Below, one piece after another: positions 9,748 through 19,031 of a stretch of DNA of 32,838 bases; within the stretch, counting starts at the first letter, position 1, and every line of letters starts with the position of its first letter. The DNA comes from Polaromonas sp. (lineage in GTDB: Bacteria > Pseudomonadota > Gammaproteobacteria > Burkholderiales > Burkholderiaceae_C): positions 1 to 32,838 of the forward strand of contig RDZZ01000126.1 of assembly GCA_004293655.1 (NCBI GenBank), in the 5' to 3' direction. Both the position numbers and the translations under genes were made by a program. The notes beneath the pieces were generated by a model that was not told where the DNA came from, did not search any database, and was given only the letters and a program-made list of their open reading frames with translations.

Positions 9748-10252
9748 TGAACCAACAATCTATGGCAACTGCGAAGGTTGGATCTTCATTGTAGGCAAAA
9801 AGTTGAAAGCCGGCAGAGCCAAAATTCCCAAATGTTTGTCGTTGTGAACGAGCAACGAAAATCTTGTGTACAACTTGTCCACGATTTTAAACTGCGCAGC
9901 TCTGGACAACGTGTGGGCGATGTGTAGATCAAACAGTGGACAACCAAAATGACGCAATAGTGAAACGTGTTGCACGGTCTGATATGCCTGAAAGCTGTAG
10001 AGAACTTACTTTATTCTAATCAACTCCGTGGTTTTTGATTTTCACAGTTGGCGTTTACTAACAAATCTACTGAGAGATTCACACATCAAAACTGTCAAAA
10101 TAATTCAGAACCCAGAGAAAAAGCCACAACTTGACGCTTCAACCTCCCCCCCCCTTTTTTTCAGTAGGGATATACCCGATATGAAGGGTCTTGAGGTGAA
10201 CAAAGAGGGCCTGAAGAATCACGCATGCCCAATTCAATACCTCTTGCGCCCC

Positions 10253-11737
10253 TCAGCGTTGTGGGCGTATGAGTGCGTATTGCGCCCATTCACCACGTCT
10301 GAAAAGCACATTGATCGCTTTGGTCTTATCCACTTTTGCAAGCGCTGCTTCAAATTCTTTGACAGTACTGACTTCAATATTGGCAACCGACATGATCACA
10401 TCGCCCTCGCGCAGACCCGCCCGTGCAGCGGCACCCTCCGCCCCATCGACCTTGACGCCGCCTTTGATTTTGAGTTCTTTTTTCTGCGCGTCAGGCAGAT
10501 CACTCACGAGCAGTCCCAGCACCTGTGCTGCACCCGCAGCAGGTGCTTTGGGTTCAGGGGCTGATGCCTTGCGTACTGGCTTTTCAGGCTCCACTTCAGC
10601 AATGACAACCGACAGATCTCTGCTGGCACCGCGTCGGAACACAGTCACGACTGCCTTGGTGCCCGGTTTTACATTGCCCACCAGACGCGGCAAATCACTG
10701 GATTTTTCAACCGGTTTGCCATCGAATTTGGTAATGATATCCCCAGCCTCAATACCCGCTTTTTCTGCTGGCGCGCCACTCTCTACACCTCTGACGAGCG
10801 CACCCTGTGGCTTGCCCAGCCCAATGGATTCAGCAATTTCCTTGCTGACCGATTCAATCTGCACCCCAATGCGTCCCCGCACTACCTTGCCAGTAGCTCG
10901 CAACTGGTCAGCCACCCGCGCTGCTTCGTCAATGGGAATGGCAAACGAGATGCCCTGAAACCCGCCTGAGCGCGAATAAATCTGGCTGTTGATGCCAACG
11001 ACTTCGCCGCGCATGTTGATCAGCGGGCCACCTGAGTTGCCGGGGTTAATCGCCACATCCGTCTGGATAAATGCCAGATAGTCGCCTGTGTCACGCTGCT
11101 TGGCACTGACGATACCTGCGGTGACAGTGTTTTCAAGACCAAAAGGTGAGCCGATGGCCATGACCCATTCGCCAACCTTGAGGCGGTTCACATCGCCAGT
11201 TTTTACAGCAGGCAATCCAGTAGCTTCGATTTTTACAACGGCCACATCGCTGCGTTTGTCGGCGCCAATGATTTTGGCTTTGTACTCACGGTTATCTGTC
11301 AGGGTGACGATGACTTCATCAGCACCCTCCACCACGTGCGCGTTGGTCATCACAAAGCCATCTGAAGTCAGGATGAAGCCAGAACCGACGCCGCGAGGCT
11401 GCGCATCTTCTTGAGGCACCGGTGCCCTGTCCGAGCGTGGGCTTCGCGGCATGTTGGGTGGCACTGGGATTCCAAAACGCCGGAAAAACTCCAGCATTTG
11501 CTCGTCAACGCCGCCAGACGCACCAGTTTTCGCCTTTTCAGATGTTCTGATGTTGACAACCGACGGGCCGACCTGTTCCACAAGATCGGTGAAATCAGGC
11601 AGCGCACGCGTTTGCGCCCATAACGGCTCAGCAGGCAACAAAGTGGCGCTTGCTGCTATTGCCAAGAACCCTGCACTTAGGCAAGAACGCAGTGACTTCC
11701 AATTCAATTCAAACATCATCAACCTCGTTGTAAACAA
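10253..11737 (-). CDS. mucD: DegP/MucD-type periplasmic serine protease with two PDZ domains
   Basis: TNAHVVEGADEV, SDVAVVKI, INPGNSGGPL triad motifs, two PDZ-like regions, last in rpoE-rseA-rseB cluster; actual start may be MMFELN (11719). Confidence 0.93.
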   Translation of the reverse strand: MFTTRLMMFELNWKSLRSCLSAGFLAIAASATLLPAEPLWAQTRALPDFTDLVEQVGPSVVNIRTSEKAKTGASGGVDEQMLEFFRRFGIPVPPNMPRSPRSDRAPVPQEDAQPRGVGSGFILTSDGFVMTNAHVVEGADEVIVTLTDNREYKAKIIGADKRSDVAVVKIEATGLPAVKTGDVNRLKVGEWVMAIGSPFGLENTVTAGIVSAKQRDTGDYLAFIQTDVAINPGNSGGPLINMRGEVVGINSQIYSRSGGFQGISFAIPIDEAARVADQLRATGKVVRGRIGVQIESVSKEIAESIGLGKPQGALVRGVESGAPAEKAGIEAGDIITKFDGKPVEKSSDLPRLVGNVKPGTKAVVTVFRRGASRDLSVVIAEVEPEKPVRKASAPEPKAPAAGAAQVLGLLVSDLPDAQKKELKIKGGVKVDGAEGAAARAGLREGDVIMSVANIEVSTVKEFEAALAKVDKTKAINVLFRRGEWAQYALIRPQR

Positions 11738-11836
11738 TAAAAGTCAGGCCAGTGAAGCTGGCAACAGTTTCTGGGGCAGCCAACTCGAAGCAATATCTTG
11801 AAGTCAAGCTACCTGCCTTGGATATCAATCTGTGGT

Positions 11837-12862
11837 TTATTTTTTGTACTCAAGACTGTTGGCAAAAAGCCGTAACGTGGACATGGGTACTTCGCCCATA
11901 GCGGTCAACCAGTGAGACCCGATTTGTCGGGTCATGGTTTGGGTGGCGCCCATTGACATACTGGATTCTTTGTCATGGCGCTGACGATCAAAAGGTTCAA
12001 CAAAAAGCGAGACTGAGGCCAGACCATCCGAGAAAATCCATTGCAAAGAGTCATGACTGTTGGCTGGATTGGTTTGTGTTGCAGGTCGTCTGTAACAGCT
12101 CATGGGTTTGAAGCCAGCTACAGGGGCTTTGAGTAACCAGCCTTCAGCACTCGCCGTGGTTTTAATCAGTACGGGCTGCTCTACACGGTAGCCCTCCACA
12201 CGTCCCATCATTTGAAGAAGCTTGTCCAGCTTCACGGGCGCATCAAGCTGTAATTCTGAAAATGCGGCCTGCTCAAGCACCTTGCTGTCGATATCCAGTG
12301 TTTGCAGCTTGACTACCAGACCTTTTTTCTGTTCAGTCCAGACCCGGTAGCCAAAGCGCATGGTGTCTTTGGGCACCAGAGTGACCACATCGGCTTCTAC
12401 GCCCCCAACACGCTCCACCCCTTCCGTGCGGAGCTTGTAAAAATCTGCGATCCGGCTGTCCGTTGACTGCAGCAGCTCAGGAAACATTCCCAGCGACTCA
12501 CGCTTTTCATGCCGGACCAGTTTGTGGTCAGGCATGAATGTCATGACCCGGTCGTTGTGCCGAAAAATAGAACGCGGTGCTCCTGTGAGCGTCTCGACCC
12601 GCTCTATTTGCTGGTTACCCTCACAAACATGCCAGATTTTCGCACTCGATATAAACCCGCCGGAGGACACCACATAGGTGCCGATGTACGTGCGGTTTCT
12701 GGAGGACTCATGCATGCGCATCAGCCAGTCGTTGATGTTTCTGGAATCGGCTGCGGCCGGGGCAACAGGTGCGTTTGAAAGATATGCTTGTGCCGCTACA
12801 AAATTTGTAGCAAAAAGTACTGTAAAAGCAAGCACAAGAGACGTGAAAGGCTTGAAGTACAT
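11837..12862 (-). CDS. rseB: sigma-E regulatory protein RseB/MucB
   Basis: Signal peptide then WLMRMHESSRNRTYIGTYVVSSGG..SAKIWH; between rseA and mucD; start at MYFKPF (ORF opens at 12934). Confidence 0.9.
   Translation of the reverse strand: MYFKPFTSLVLAFTVLFATNFVAAQAYLSNAPVAPAAADSRNINDWLMRMHESSRNRTYIGTYVVSSGGFISSAKIWHVCEGNQQIERVETLTGAPRSIFRHNDRVMTFMPDHKLVRHEKRESLGMFPELLQSTDSRIADFYKLRTEGVERVGGVEADVVTLVPKDTMRFGYRVWTEQKKGLVVKLQTLDIDSKVLEQAAFSELQLDAPVKLDKLLQMMGRVEGYRVEQPVLIKTTASAEGWLLKAPVAGFKPMSCYRRPATQTNPANSHDSLQWIFSDGLASVSLFVEPFDRQRHDKESSMSMGATQTMTRQIGSHWLTAMGEVPMSTLRLFANSLEYKK
12795..12811. repeat. 17-nt palindromic element copy (GCTACAAAATTTGTAGC), inside rseB
   Basis: Perfect palindrome with 1-nt centre. 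Confidence 0.7.
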
Positions 12863-12896
12863 GGTTTTTATGGAGCTGTCCCCTGCCTGATGCGGC

Positions 12897-13574
12897 TTAA
12901 CGCCCTGGGTTCTGTGGCGTTTCAAAAGTAGCATGTCGCAAAAAGCCTGACGGTACGGGCCATGCAGATGTTGTGCCTAATTGCTTGTGTGCAGTCAGCA
13001 ACTCTTCCAGACGTGCGTCGCGCACCATGAGGCCTTGCGGTGAAGCCACCACCACCTGCTGGGGCTCGGTGCCCCCTGTCAGCGTGCCTGATTGTGCCAA
13101 TTGCGGTCCGGCAGCAGGCAACATTGAAACGCTTGCATTCCAGGCTACAACACAAACGACTGCAGCACAGGCGAAGCCAGCGACCCTTTTCCAGCGAAAG
13201 TGGCTGTCATTTGAAGCGGGTTTTTGGCGATCATCCGCAGCTGTGGTCGGTACCGGGTCGCAAACGACACCAAGGTAAGGCATGGGCATCTGCATGGGCA
13301 TGGTTGTCTGAAGCTCTGGCCCAACACCGGGCTGCTTGGCGAGCTGGCGGTTCAATCGTGTCAAAAACGAGGCATCAGTCAGTTGGACAGCACTGCCAGG
13401 ACGGCGCAATGCTTCACCAATCACGTGGTAAGTGTCCCAGTGACCAGATGCTGCAGGGTCATGACCACAAGCTTGCAACATAGCAGCCCACTCTTGATGC
13501 AGCAGTTCGCCATCGGCCAGAGCGGACAAAAGTTCACAGTTTTGAGGTGACGGTGACAATTCAGGAGTTTGCAT
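12897..13574 (-). CDS. rseA: anti-sigma-E factor RseA/MucA
   Basis: N-terminal ELLSALADGEL..WDTYHVIGEALR, single TM; downstream of rpoE. Confidence 0.9.
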   Translation of the reverse strand: MQTPELSPSPQNCELLSALADGELLHQEWAAMLQACGHDPAASGHWDTYHVIGEALRRPGSAVQLTDASFLTRLNRQLAKQPGVGPELQTTMPMQMPMPYLGVVCDPVPTTAADDRQKPASNDSHFRWKRVAGFACAAVVCVVAWNASVSMLPAAGPQLAQSGTLTGGTEPQQVVVASPQGLMVRDARLEELLTAHKQLGTTSAWPVPSGFLRHATFETPQNPGR

Positions 13575-13680
13575 GGATCAGGAATGCGGCTTTACGCGCG
13601 GCACAAAAATTGAAAATGAGCATTGCTTGTCGAGTTATGAATCAGTTATGTGCATTTGGTTCTGCCACACCACAAGAATT

Positions 13681-14316
13681 TCACCAACGTTTTCCTGATT
13701 GGTTTTCCAGCAAGGGTTTGATTTTCTCCGAGATGGCCTCGCGTGCTCTGAAGATACGGGAGCGTACTGTTCCTATCGGGCAACTCATCACCTCAGATAT
13801 TTCTTCGTAGCTGAGCCCTTCAATTTCCCGAAGTGTGATGGCTTGGCGAAGCTCTTCAGGCAAAGCCTCCATAGCTGAATTCACCATCTCCGCGATTTCC
13901 TTGCTGGCTAAGACCGCATCAGGTGTCTCAGAGCTTGTTAGGTCATTTTCAAGTGGGGAAGTTTCGTCGTCATCACCGGATTTGAAGAAGTTCTCTGACA
14001 CTGTGGGATTGCGTTTGAGATCCATCAGGGCTTTTTTGGCTGTATTGATGGCAATCCGGTACAGCCATGTGTAGAACTGGGCTTCTCCTCTGAACTGTGC
14101 CAATGCCCGGTATGCCCGGATAAATGTCTCTTGTGCGATGTCTTCAACCAGATCGACATCCCGTACCATCCGCCCGATCAAGCGCTGAATGCGCCGCTGA
14201 TATTTGATCACCAGCAGCTCAAATGCTTTTTCATCACCAGCTACAGCGCGCTCCACCAGCATGGCGTCGGCATCACCAGGTTTTTCACCCTGAAAGAGCG
14301 TCGCATCAAGCGTCAT
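13681..14316 (-). CDS. rpoE: RNA polymerase sigma factor RpoE/AlgU
   Basis: ECF sigma70 region 2 DLVEDIAQETFIRAYRAL, region 4 LREIEGLSYEEISEVMSCPIGTVRSRIFRAREAI. Confidence 0.96.
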   Translation of the reverse strand: MTLDATLFQGEKPGDADAMLVERAVAGDEKAFELLVIKYQRRIQRLIGRMVRDVDLVEDIAQETFIRAYRALAQFRGEAQFYTWLYRIAINTAKKALMDLKRNPTVSENFFKSGDDDETSPLENDLTSSETPDAVLASKEIAEMVNSAMEALPEELRQAITLREIEGLSYEEISEVMSCPIGTVRSRIFRAREAISEKIKPLLENQSGKRW

Positions 14317-14849
14317 GGTTTGGGTGAAATATCAACGGGTAAATCATGGCCTGATCGTGCCACACCCTGTATTGGTTCCTGTGCTCGCAGGCTATTTTCA
14401 AGGGTTTGTCTGACGGTTCTGTGCGGTGCGTAAACGGCGCGACGCAGATCAAGCCAGCGCTCCGGTTGTACGCTACGCTCCGCCCACAGCCAAAGGTGCG
14501 CGCACGTTGGACTCTCTAGACGAAACAGCAGCAGAGTTTGAAAATCGAAGACAACTGTCAGCTTTTGCTCGGTAACACCAGTCAAATGGCCAGTTTCTTC
14601 CCAACGCCAGCATTGTCCATCCCATGTCAGCTGACCCGCAGGTGTGCTCTTCCAGCCCTTGTAGGCAGCTGCACCTGCCAGCATCACGACAGTCAGTGCC
14701 AGGTACGAACGCCCATCAAAAACATGACTTTCATGGATCCAAAGCAGGGTTGACAGAAAACCCGTCAGCCACAAGCATGACAAAAGATAGCCGTGAAAGC
14801 GGGGGCATCCCAGCGGGTAGGCAACCGACGGGGCATTGTACGGGGTCAA
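14313..14849 (-). CDS. small membrane protein, uncharacterised (possibly YgfX/CptA-like topology)
   Basis: 178 aa; two N-terminal hydrophobic segments, then soluble domain ending LWLWAERSVQPERWLDLRRAVY; 4-nt overlap with rpoE. Confidence 0.7.
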   Translation of the reverse strand: MTPYNAPSVAYPLGCPRFHGYLLSCLWLTGFLSTLLWIHESHVFDGRSYLALTVVMLAGAAAYKGWKSTPAGQLTWDGQCWRWEETGHLTGVTEQKLTVVFDFQTLLLFRLESPTCAHLWLWAERSVQPERWLDLRRAVYAPHRTVRQTLENSLRAQEPIQGVARSGHDLPVDISPKP

Positions 14850-14906
14850 AACAGATGTTGACTTGAGTGGTTTGAACAGGACGCGGAGGAAAGTCGCCCT
14901 GTCGGG

Positions 14907-16151
14907 TCAAACGCGCTTGAACACCAACGTGCCATTGGTGCCGCCAAATCCAAAGTTGTTTTTCACGGCGACATCGATACTCATATCGCGTGCGATATTC
15001 GCGCAAAAATCAAGATCACACGCGGGATCTTGATTGAAAATATTGATCGTAGGCGGGATTTTCTGGTGGTGCAAGGCCAGCACGGTAAAGACTGACTCAA
15101 TACCACCGGCACCTCCAAGCAAGTGGCCCGTCATGGACTTGGTCGAGCTGACCACCATACGCTTGGCATGGCTGCCAAACGCCGCCTTCACTGCATTGGT
15201 CTCGTTCAGATCTCCTAGCGGGGTAGATGTGCCGTGCGCATTGAGGTATTGAACCTCATCAGCATTGATACCTGCATTTTTCAAGGCCATCGTCATGGAC
15301 CGACAAGGACCATCGATATCCGGCGCCGTCATGTGATAGGCATCAGCGCTCATACCAAAGCCGACAATTTCAGCGTAAACCTTCGCACCGCGCGCTTTGG
15401 CGTGTTCGTACTCTTCCAGTACGAGCACACCACTGCCTTCCCCTAAAACGAAACCATCACGGTCTTTATCCCAAGGCCGAGATGCTGTTTTTGGATCCTC
15501 ATTACGGGTGGACAACGCCCGCGCCGCAGCAAAACCACCGATACCCAAAGGTGATACACAGGACTCAGCACCACCGGCGACCATCACGTCGCAATCACCA
15601 TACTCAATCATGCGTGCAGACAGGCCAATCGTATGCAGACCGGTGGTGCAGGCAGTCACAACGGCAAGGTTCGGGCCTTTGAAGCCGAACTTGATGGAGA
15701 CATGTCCGGAAGTCATATTGATGATGGATGCAGGCACAAAGAACGGTGAAATGCGGCGTGGGCCACGGTTGACCAGCTCTGAGTGCGTCTGCTCAATCAT
15801 GGGCAAGCCACCGATACCGGAGCCGATGTTGCACCCAATACGTGTTGCCATCTCACTGCCCAACGCATCACCCGTTGGTAGCCCGCTGTCTGCAACTGCC
15901 TGATATGCAGCAGCCAAGCCTAAATGGATGAAGCGGTCCATGTGTCGGGCTTCTTTTTCGGCAATGTAAGCCCCGACATCAAAGCCTTTGACCTCACCCG
16001 CGAATTTACACGCAAAATTGCTCGCATCAAATTGTGTGATGTGGTCAATACCAGATCGGCCTGCAAGCAGGCTATCCCACGATTGTGCAACGCTGTTGCC
16101 TACAGGGCTGATGCAGCCCAGACCCGTCACAACGACACGACGACGACTCAT
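14907..16151 (-). CDS. fabF: beta-ketoacyl-ACP synthase II
   Basis: [31 protein letters not shown] active-site Cys, [11 protein letters not shown]; start inside the longer ORF (16190). Confidence 0.97.
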   Translation of the reverse strand: MSRRRVVVTGLGCISPVGNSVAQSWDSLLAGRSGIDHITQFDASNFACKFAGEVKGFDVGAYIAEKEARHMDRFIHLGLAAAYQAVADSGLPTGDALGSEMATRIGCNIGSGIGGLPMIEQTHSELVNRGPRRISPFFVPASIINMTSGHVSIKFGFKGPNLAVVTACTTGLHTIGLSARMIEYGDCDVMVAGGAESCVSPLGIGGFAAARALSTRNEDPKTASRPWDKDRDGFVLGEGSGVLVLEEYEHAKARGAKVYAEIVGFGMSADAYHMTAPDIDGPCRSMTMALKNAGINADEVQYLNAHGTSTPLGDLNETNAVKAAFGSHAKRMVVSSTKSMTGHLLGGAGGIESVFTVLALHHQKIPPTINIFNQDPACDLDFCANIARDMSIDVAVKNNFGFGGTNGTLVFKRV

Positions 16152-16259
16152 TGCCTGATCCTGAAAAAAACCTGAAACAGCAGCCTGCAAGGGGCGTTGC
16201 TTTTCAGATTTGATGGTGGGTAAACAGGCAACAGAGTGCCACCTGCCTCAATTTCAGCC

Positions 16260-16556
<297 letters not shown>

Positions 16557-16672
16557 CTAAGCACCGGGCCGGACGGATAAAAGCCGGCATCGATTTACTG
16601 CGCTCTGCTATGACAAATTAGCCATATTTATGGTGTCCACAATGCGAGTCGTCTCCAAAAACTCAGCCTCCA

Positions 16673-17419
16673 CTACATATACATTCCGCCATTCACGTGG
16701 ATTTCTTGCCCTGTGATGTAAGCGGCCTTGGGACTCGCCACAAAAGCTACAGCGTGGGCAATATCTTGCGCCTTGCCGAGATGGCCAAGAGGAATCTGCG
16801 CCAATAACGCTTTTTGTTGTTCCTCGGGCAATTTTGCTGTCATATCGGTCTCAATAAAGCCTGGCGCGATACAGTTGACGGTGATGTTGCGTGAACCCAG
16901 TTCACGCGCGAGCGCACGTGTCATGCCTGCCACACCAGCTTTGGCTGCTGCGTAATTGGATTGCCCGGCGTTGCCGGATGCCCCCACCACGGATGTGATG
17001 TTGATGATGCGGCCATAACGCTGCCTCATCATGGCGCGCATGACGGTGCGGCTCATGCGAAAAACCGCCTTGAGGTTGGTGTCAAGCACAGCATCCCAGT
17101 CATCGTCTTTCAAACGCATTGCCAGCATGTCGCGGGTAATACCTGCATTGTTAACCAGCACATGCAAGCCGCCGTGGTCTTTGACGATACGGTCAACCAG
17201 TGCCTGCGCTGCAATGACGTCATTCACATCCAGGTTCGCACCAGAGCAACCCGGAAAAGCAGCCAGGGTTTGGGTAATTTTGGCCGCACCTTCGTCGCTG
17301 GTAGCCGTTCCAATAACCACCAATCCTTTTTGAGCCAGCTCTAACGCAATGGCAGCGCCTATGCCGCGCGATGCACCTGTGACCAAGGCTACTTGACCTT
17401 CGAACTTTGATTCGCTCAT
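16673..17419 (-). CDS. fabG: 3-oxoacyl-ACP reductase
   Basis: SDR TGASRGIGAAIA, NNAGITRD, SNYAAAKAGVAGMTRALA. Confidence 0.97.
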   Translation of the reverse strand: MSESKFEGQVALVTGASRGIGAAIALELAQKGLVVIGTATSDEGAAKITQTLAAFPGCSGANLDVNDVIAAQALVDRIVKDHGGLHVLVNNAGITRDMLAMRLKDDDWDAVLDTNLKAVFRMSRTVMRAMMRQRYGRIINITSVVGASGNAGQSNYAAAKAGVAGMTRALARELGSRNITVNCIAPGFIETDMTAKLPEEQQKALLAQIPLGHLGKAQDIAHAVAFVASPKAAYITGQEIHVNGGMYM

Positions 17420-18366
17420 GCCAGCACCTCCTCTAAAGACGTCATTGATATGGGGTCAAACAGGGACAAGCCCGTCAACTCTGCGTCAATCCTTTTCACC
17501 AGACCAGCCAGCACTTTGCCCGGCCCACACTCCACAATATGGGTTACGCCCCGCGCTTTGATGGCGCGTACGCACTCTACCCACCGAACAGGGCCAAACG
17601 ACTGCCTGTAGAGTGCGGCTCGAATACGATTCACGTCGGTTTCTACGGCAACGTCGATGTTGTTGATGACCGGTATCAGCGGCGCAGAAAGTACGATGGC
17701 AGCTAATTTTTCTTTCAGCGCTTCGGCAGCTGGTTTCATCAGGCTGGAATGAAAAGGTGCAGAGACAGCCAGCAGCAAAGCGCGTTTGGCGCCATTGGCT
17801 TTCAAGATCTCGCAGGCCTTGTCAACAGCCATCTTGCTGCCAGCGATCACCGTTTGCAGAGGGTCATTGAAGTTAACAGCTTCGACCACTTCGCCGGAGT
17901 CAATGTCAAAAGTAGTCTGTGCTTCGAGACAAGCCTGCATGACTTTATGAGCGTCAAGCCCCAAAATGGCTGCCATCGCACCAGCACCCACCGGTACGGC
18001 GTTTTGCATGGCCTCGGCACGAAAGCGCACCAGAGGTACGGCTTGCGAGAGCGACAGCACACCAGAGGCTACCAGCGCACCATACTCGCCCAGAGAGTGC
18101 CCGGCCATGACCACGGGAGGAATCCCCGTCTCAGACATCCACGCTCGGTACGCAGCAACACCAGCGACCAGCATCACTGGCTGCGTGTTAGTGGTCAATG
18201 CCAGGGCTTCCTTGGGCCCTTCCTTGATCAACAAGGCCAGATCCTGATTCAGTGCATCAGAGGCTTCTGCCAATGTTCGGATGACCTCGGGGTGATCCCC
18301 CCAGGCATTGAGCATGCCCACCGACTGGGAGCCTTGCCCTGGAAAAACAAAAGCGAACGGTAACAA
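17416..18366 (-). CDS. fabD: malonyl CoA-ACP transacylase
   Basis: FVFPGQGSQSVGML, MAGHSLGEYGALVASG; the homologous part begins at TTG (18364-18366) with an upstream GGAG; 4-nt overlap with fabG. Confidence 0.93.
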   Translation of the reverse strand: MLPFAFVFPGQGSQSVGMLNAWGDHPEVIRTLAEASDALNQDLALLIKEGPKEALALTTNTQPVMLVAGVAAYRAWMSETGIPPVVMAGHSLGEYGALVASGVLSLSQAVPLVRFRAEAMQNAVPVGAGAMAAILGLDAHKVMQACLEAQTTFDIDSGEVVEAVNFNDPLQTVIAGSKMAVDKACEILKANGAKRALLLAVSAPFHSSLMKPAAEALKEKLAAIVLSAPLIPVINNIDVAVETDVNRIRAALYRQSFGPVRWVECVRAIKARGVTHIVECGPGKVLAGLVKRIDAELTGLSLFDPISMTSLEEVLA

Positions 18367-18383
18367 AGTAATGACTCCGGTTA

Positions 18384-19031
18384 TCAGTTGAATGCAGGCG
18401 ATGAAGCTCGACGAACTCGGGCCACCGTTTTTTTTAAACCGCGCCTGACACAATAAGAGACAGCAAAAATGGCCAACCAGGGATCCATGAGGTAATCCCA
18501 AAGATTGGTGGACTCCAATATGCCAGCCGTCCAGGCAAGCAAGGCCAAACCCACCAGCGTGGGTAAAAGCCGCAAACCAAACCCCCATGCCAGCAGCGAT
18601 ACAAACAGCAAGCCAGCCCACAGGCCAGGCGCGCCCCATCCAGGGCGATAAGCATCCCAGTCACCCCAGCCAAGCGCCAGCGGATAGAGAAACAGCGCTG
18701 CAACGGCGACCACTGCCAACACTGCAGCGTGCTCGCGGCTGTACACAACGCAGCGTCCAGACAAGCGCTGGCGCAAACCAAGGCATGCGAGTACGACCAA
18801 GGTGATGCTCAAATCCGAGCTGACACCTCTGATGTACGCAAGAATCGGCAGCTGTGCGCCTCCAACGGGCAGCCACAACACCAAAAAACAGGCCAGAGTG
18901 AGGACTTTTCTGCATCGCAAGCTCAAGCGGGTGGCATTGAGCAGCCTCAGGCACCCGGCGCTCAGCACCAGGTCCAGACCCATCAAGGCTACAAAATCAG
19001 TGAGTGGGGGGAACATGGACAACATTGACAC
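18384..19031 (-). CDS. multi-pass membrane protein, unknown function
   Basis: 215 aa with several hydrophobic helices; overlaps the sialidase-like ORF by 35 nt, ends 18 nt before fabD. Confidence 0.75.
   Translation of the reverse strand: MSMLSMFPPLTDFVALMGLDLVLSAGCLRLLNATRLSLRCRKVLTLACFLVLWLPVGGAQLPILAYIRGVSSDLSITLVVLACLGLRQRLSGRCVVYSREHAAVLAVVAVAALFLYPLALGWGDWDAYRPGWGAPGLWAGLLFVSLLAWGFGLRLLPTLVGLALLAWTAGILESTNLWDYLMDPWLAIFAVSYCVRRGLKKTVARVRRASSPAFN

Noticed and set aside
18988-19004. Possible seventh copy of the 17-nt palindrome (GCTACAAAATCAGTGAG)
   Set aside because: Two mismatches in one half-site; not distinguishable from chance.
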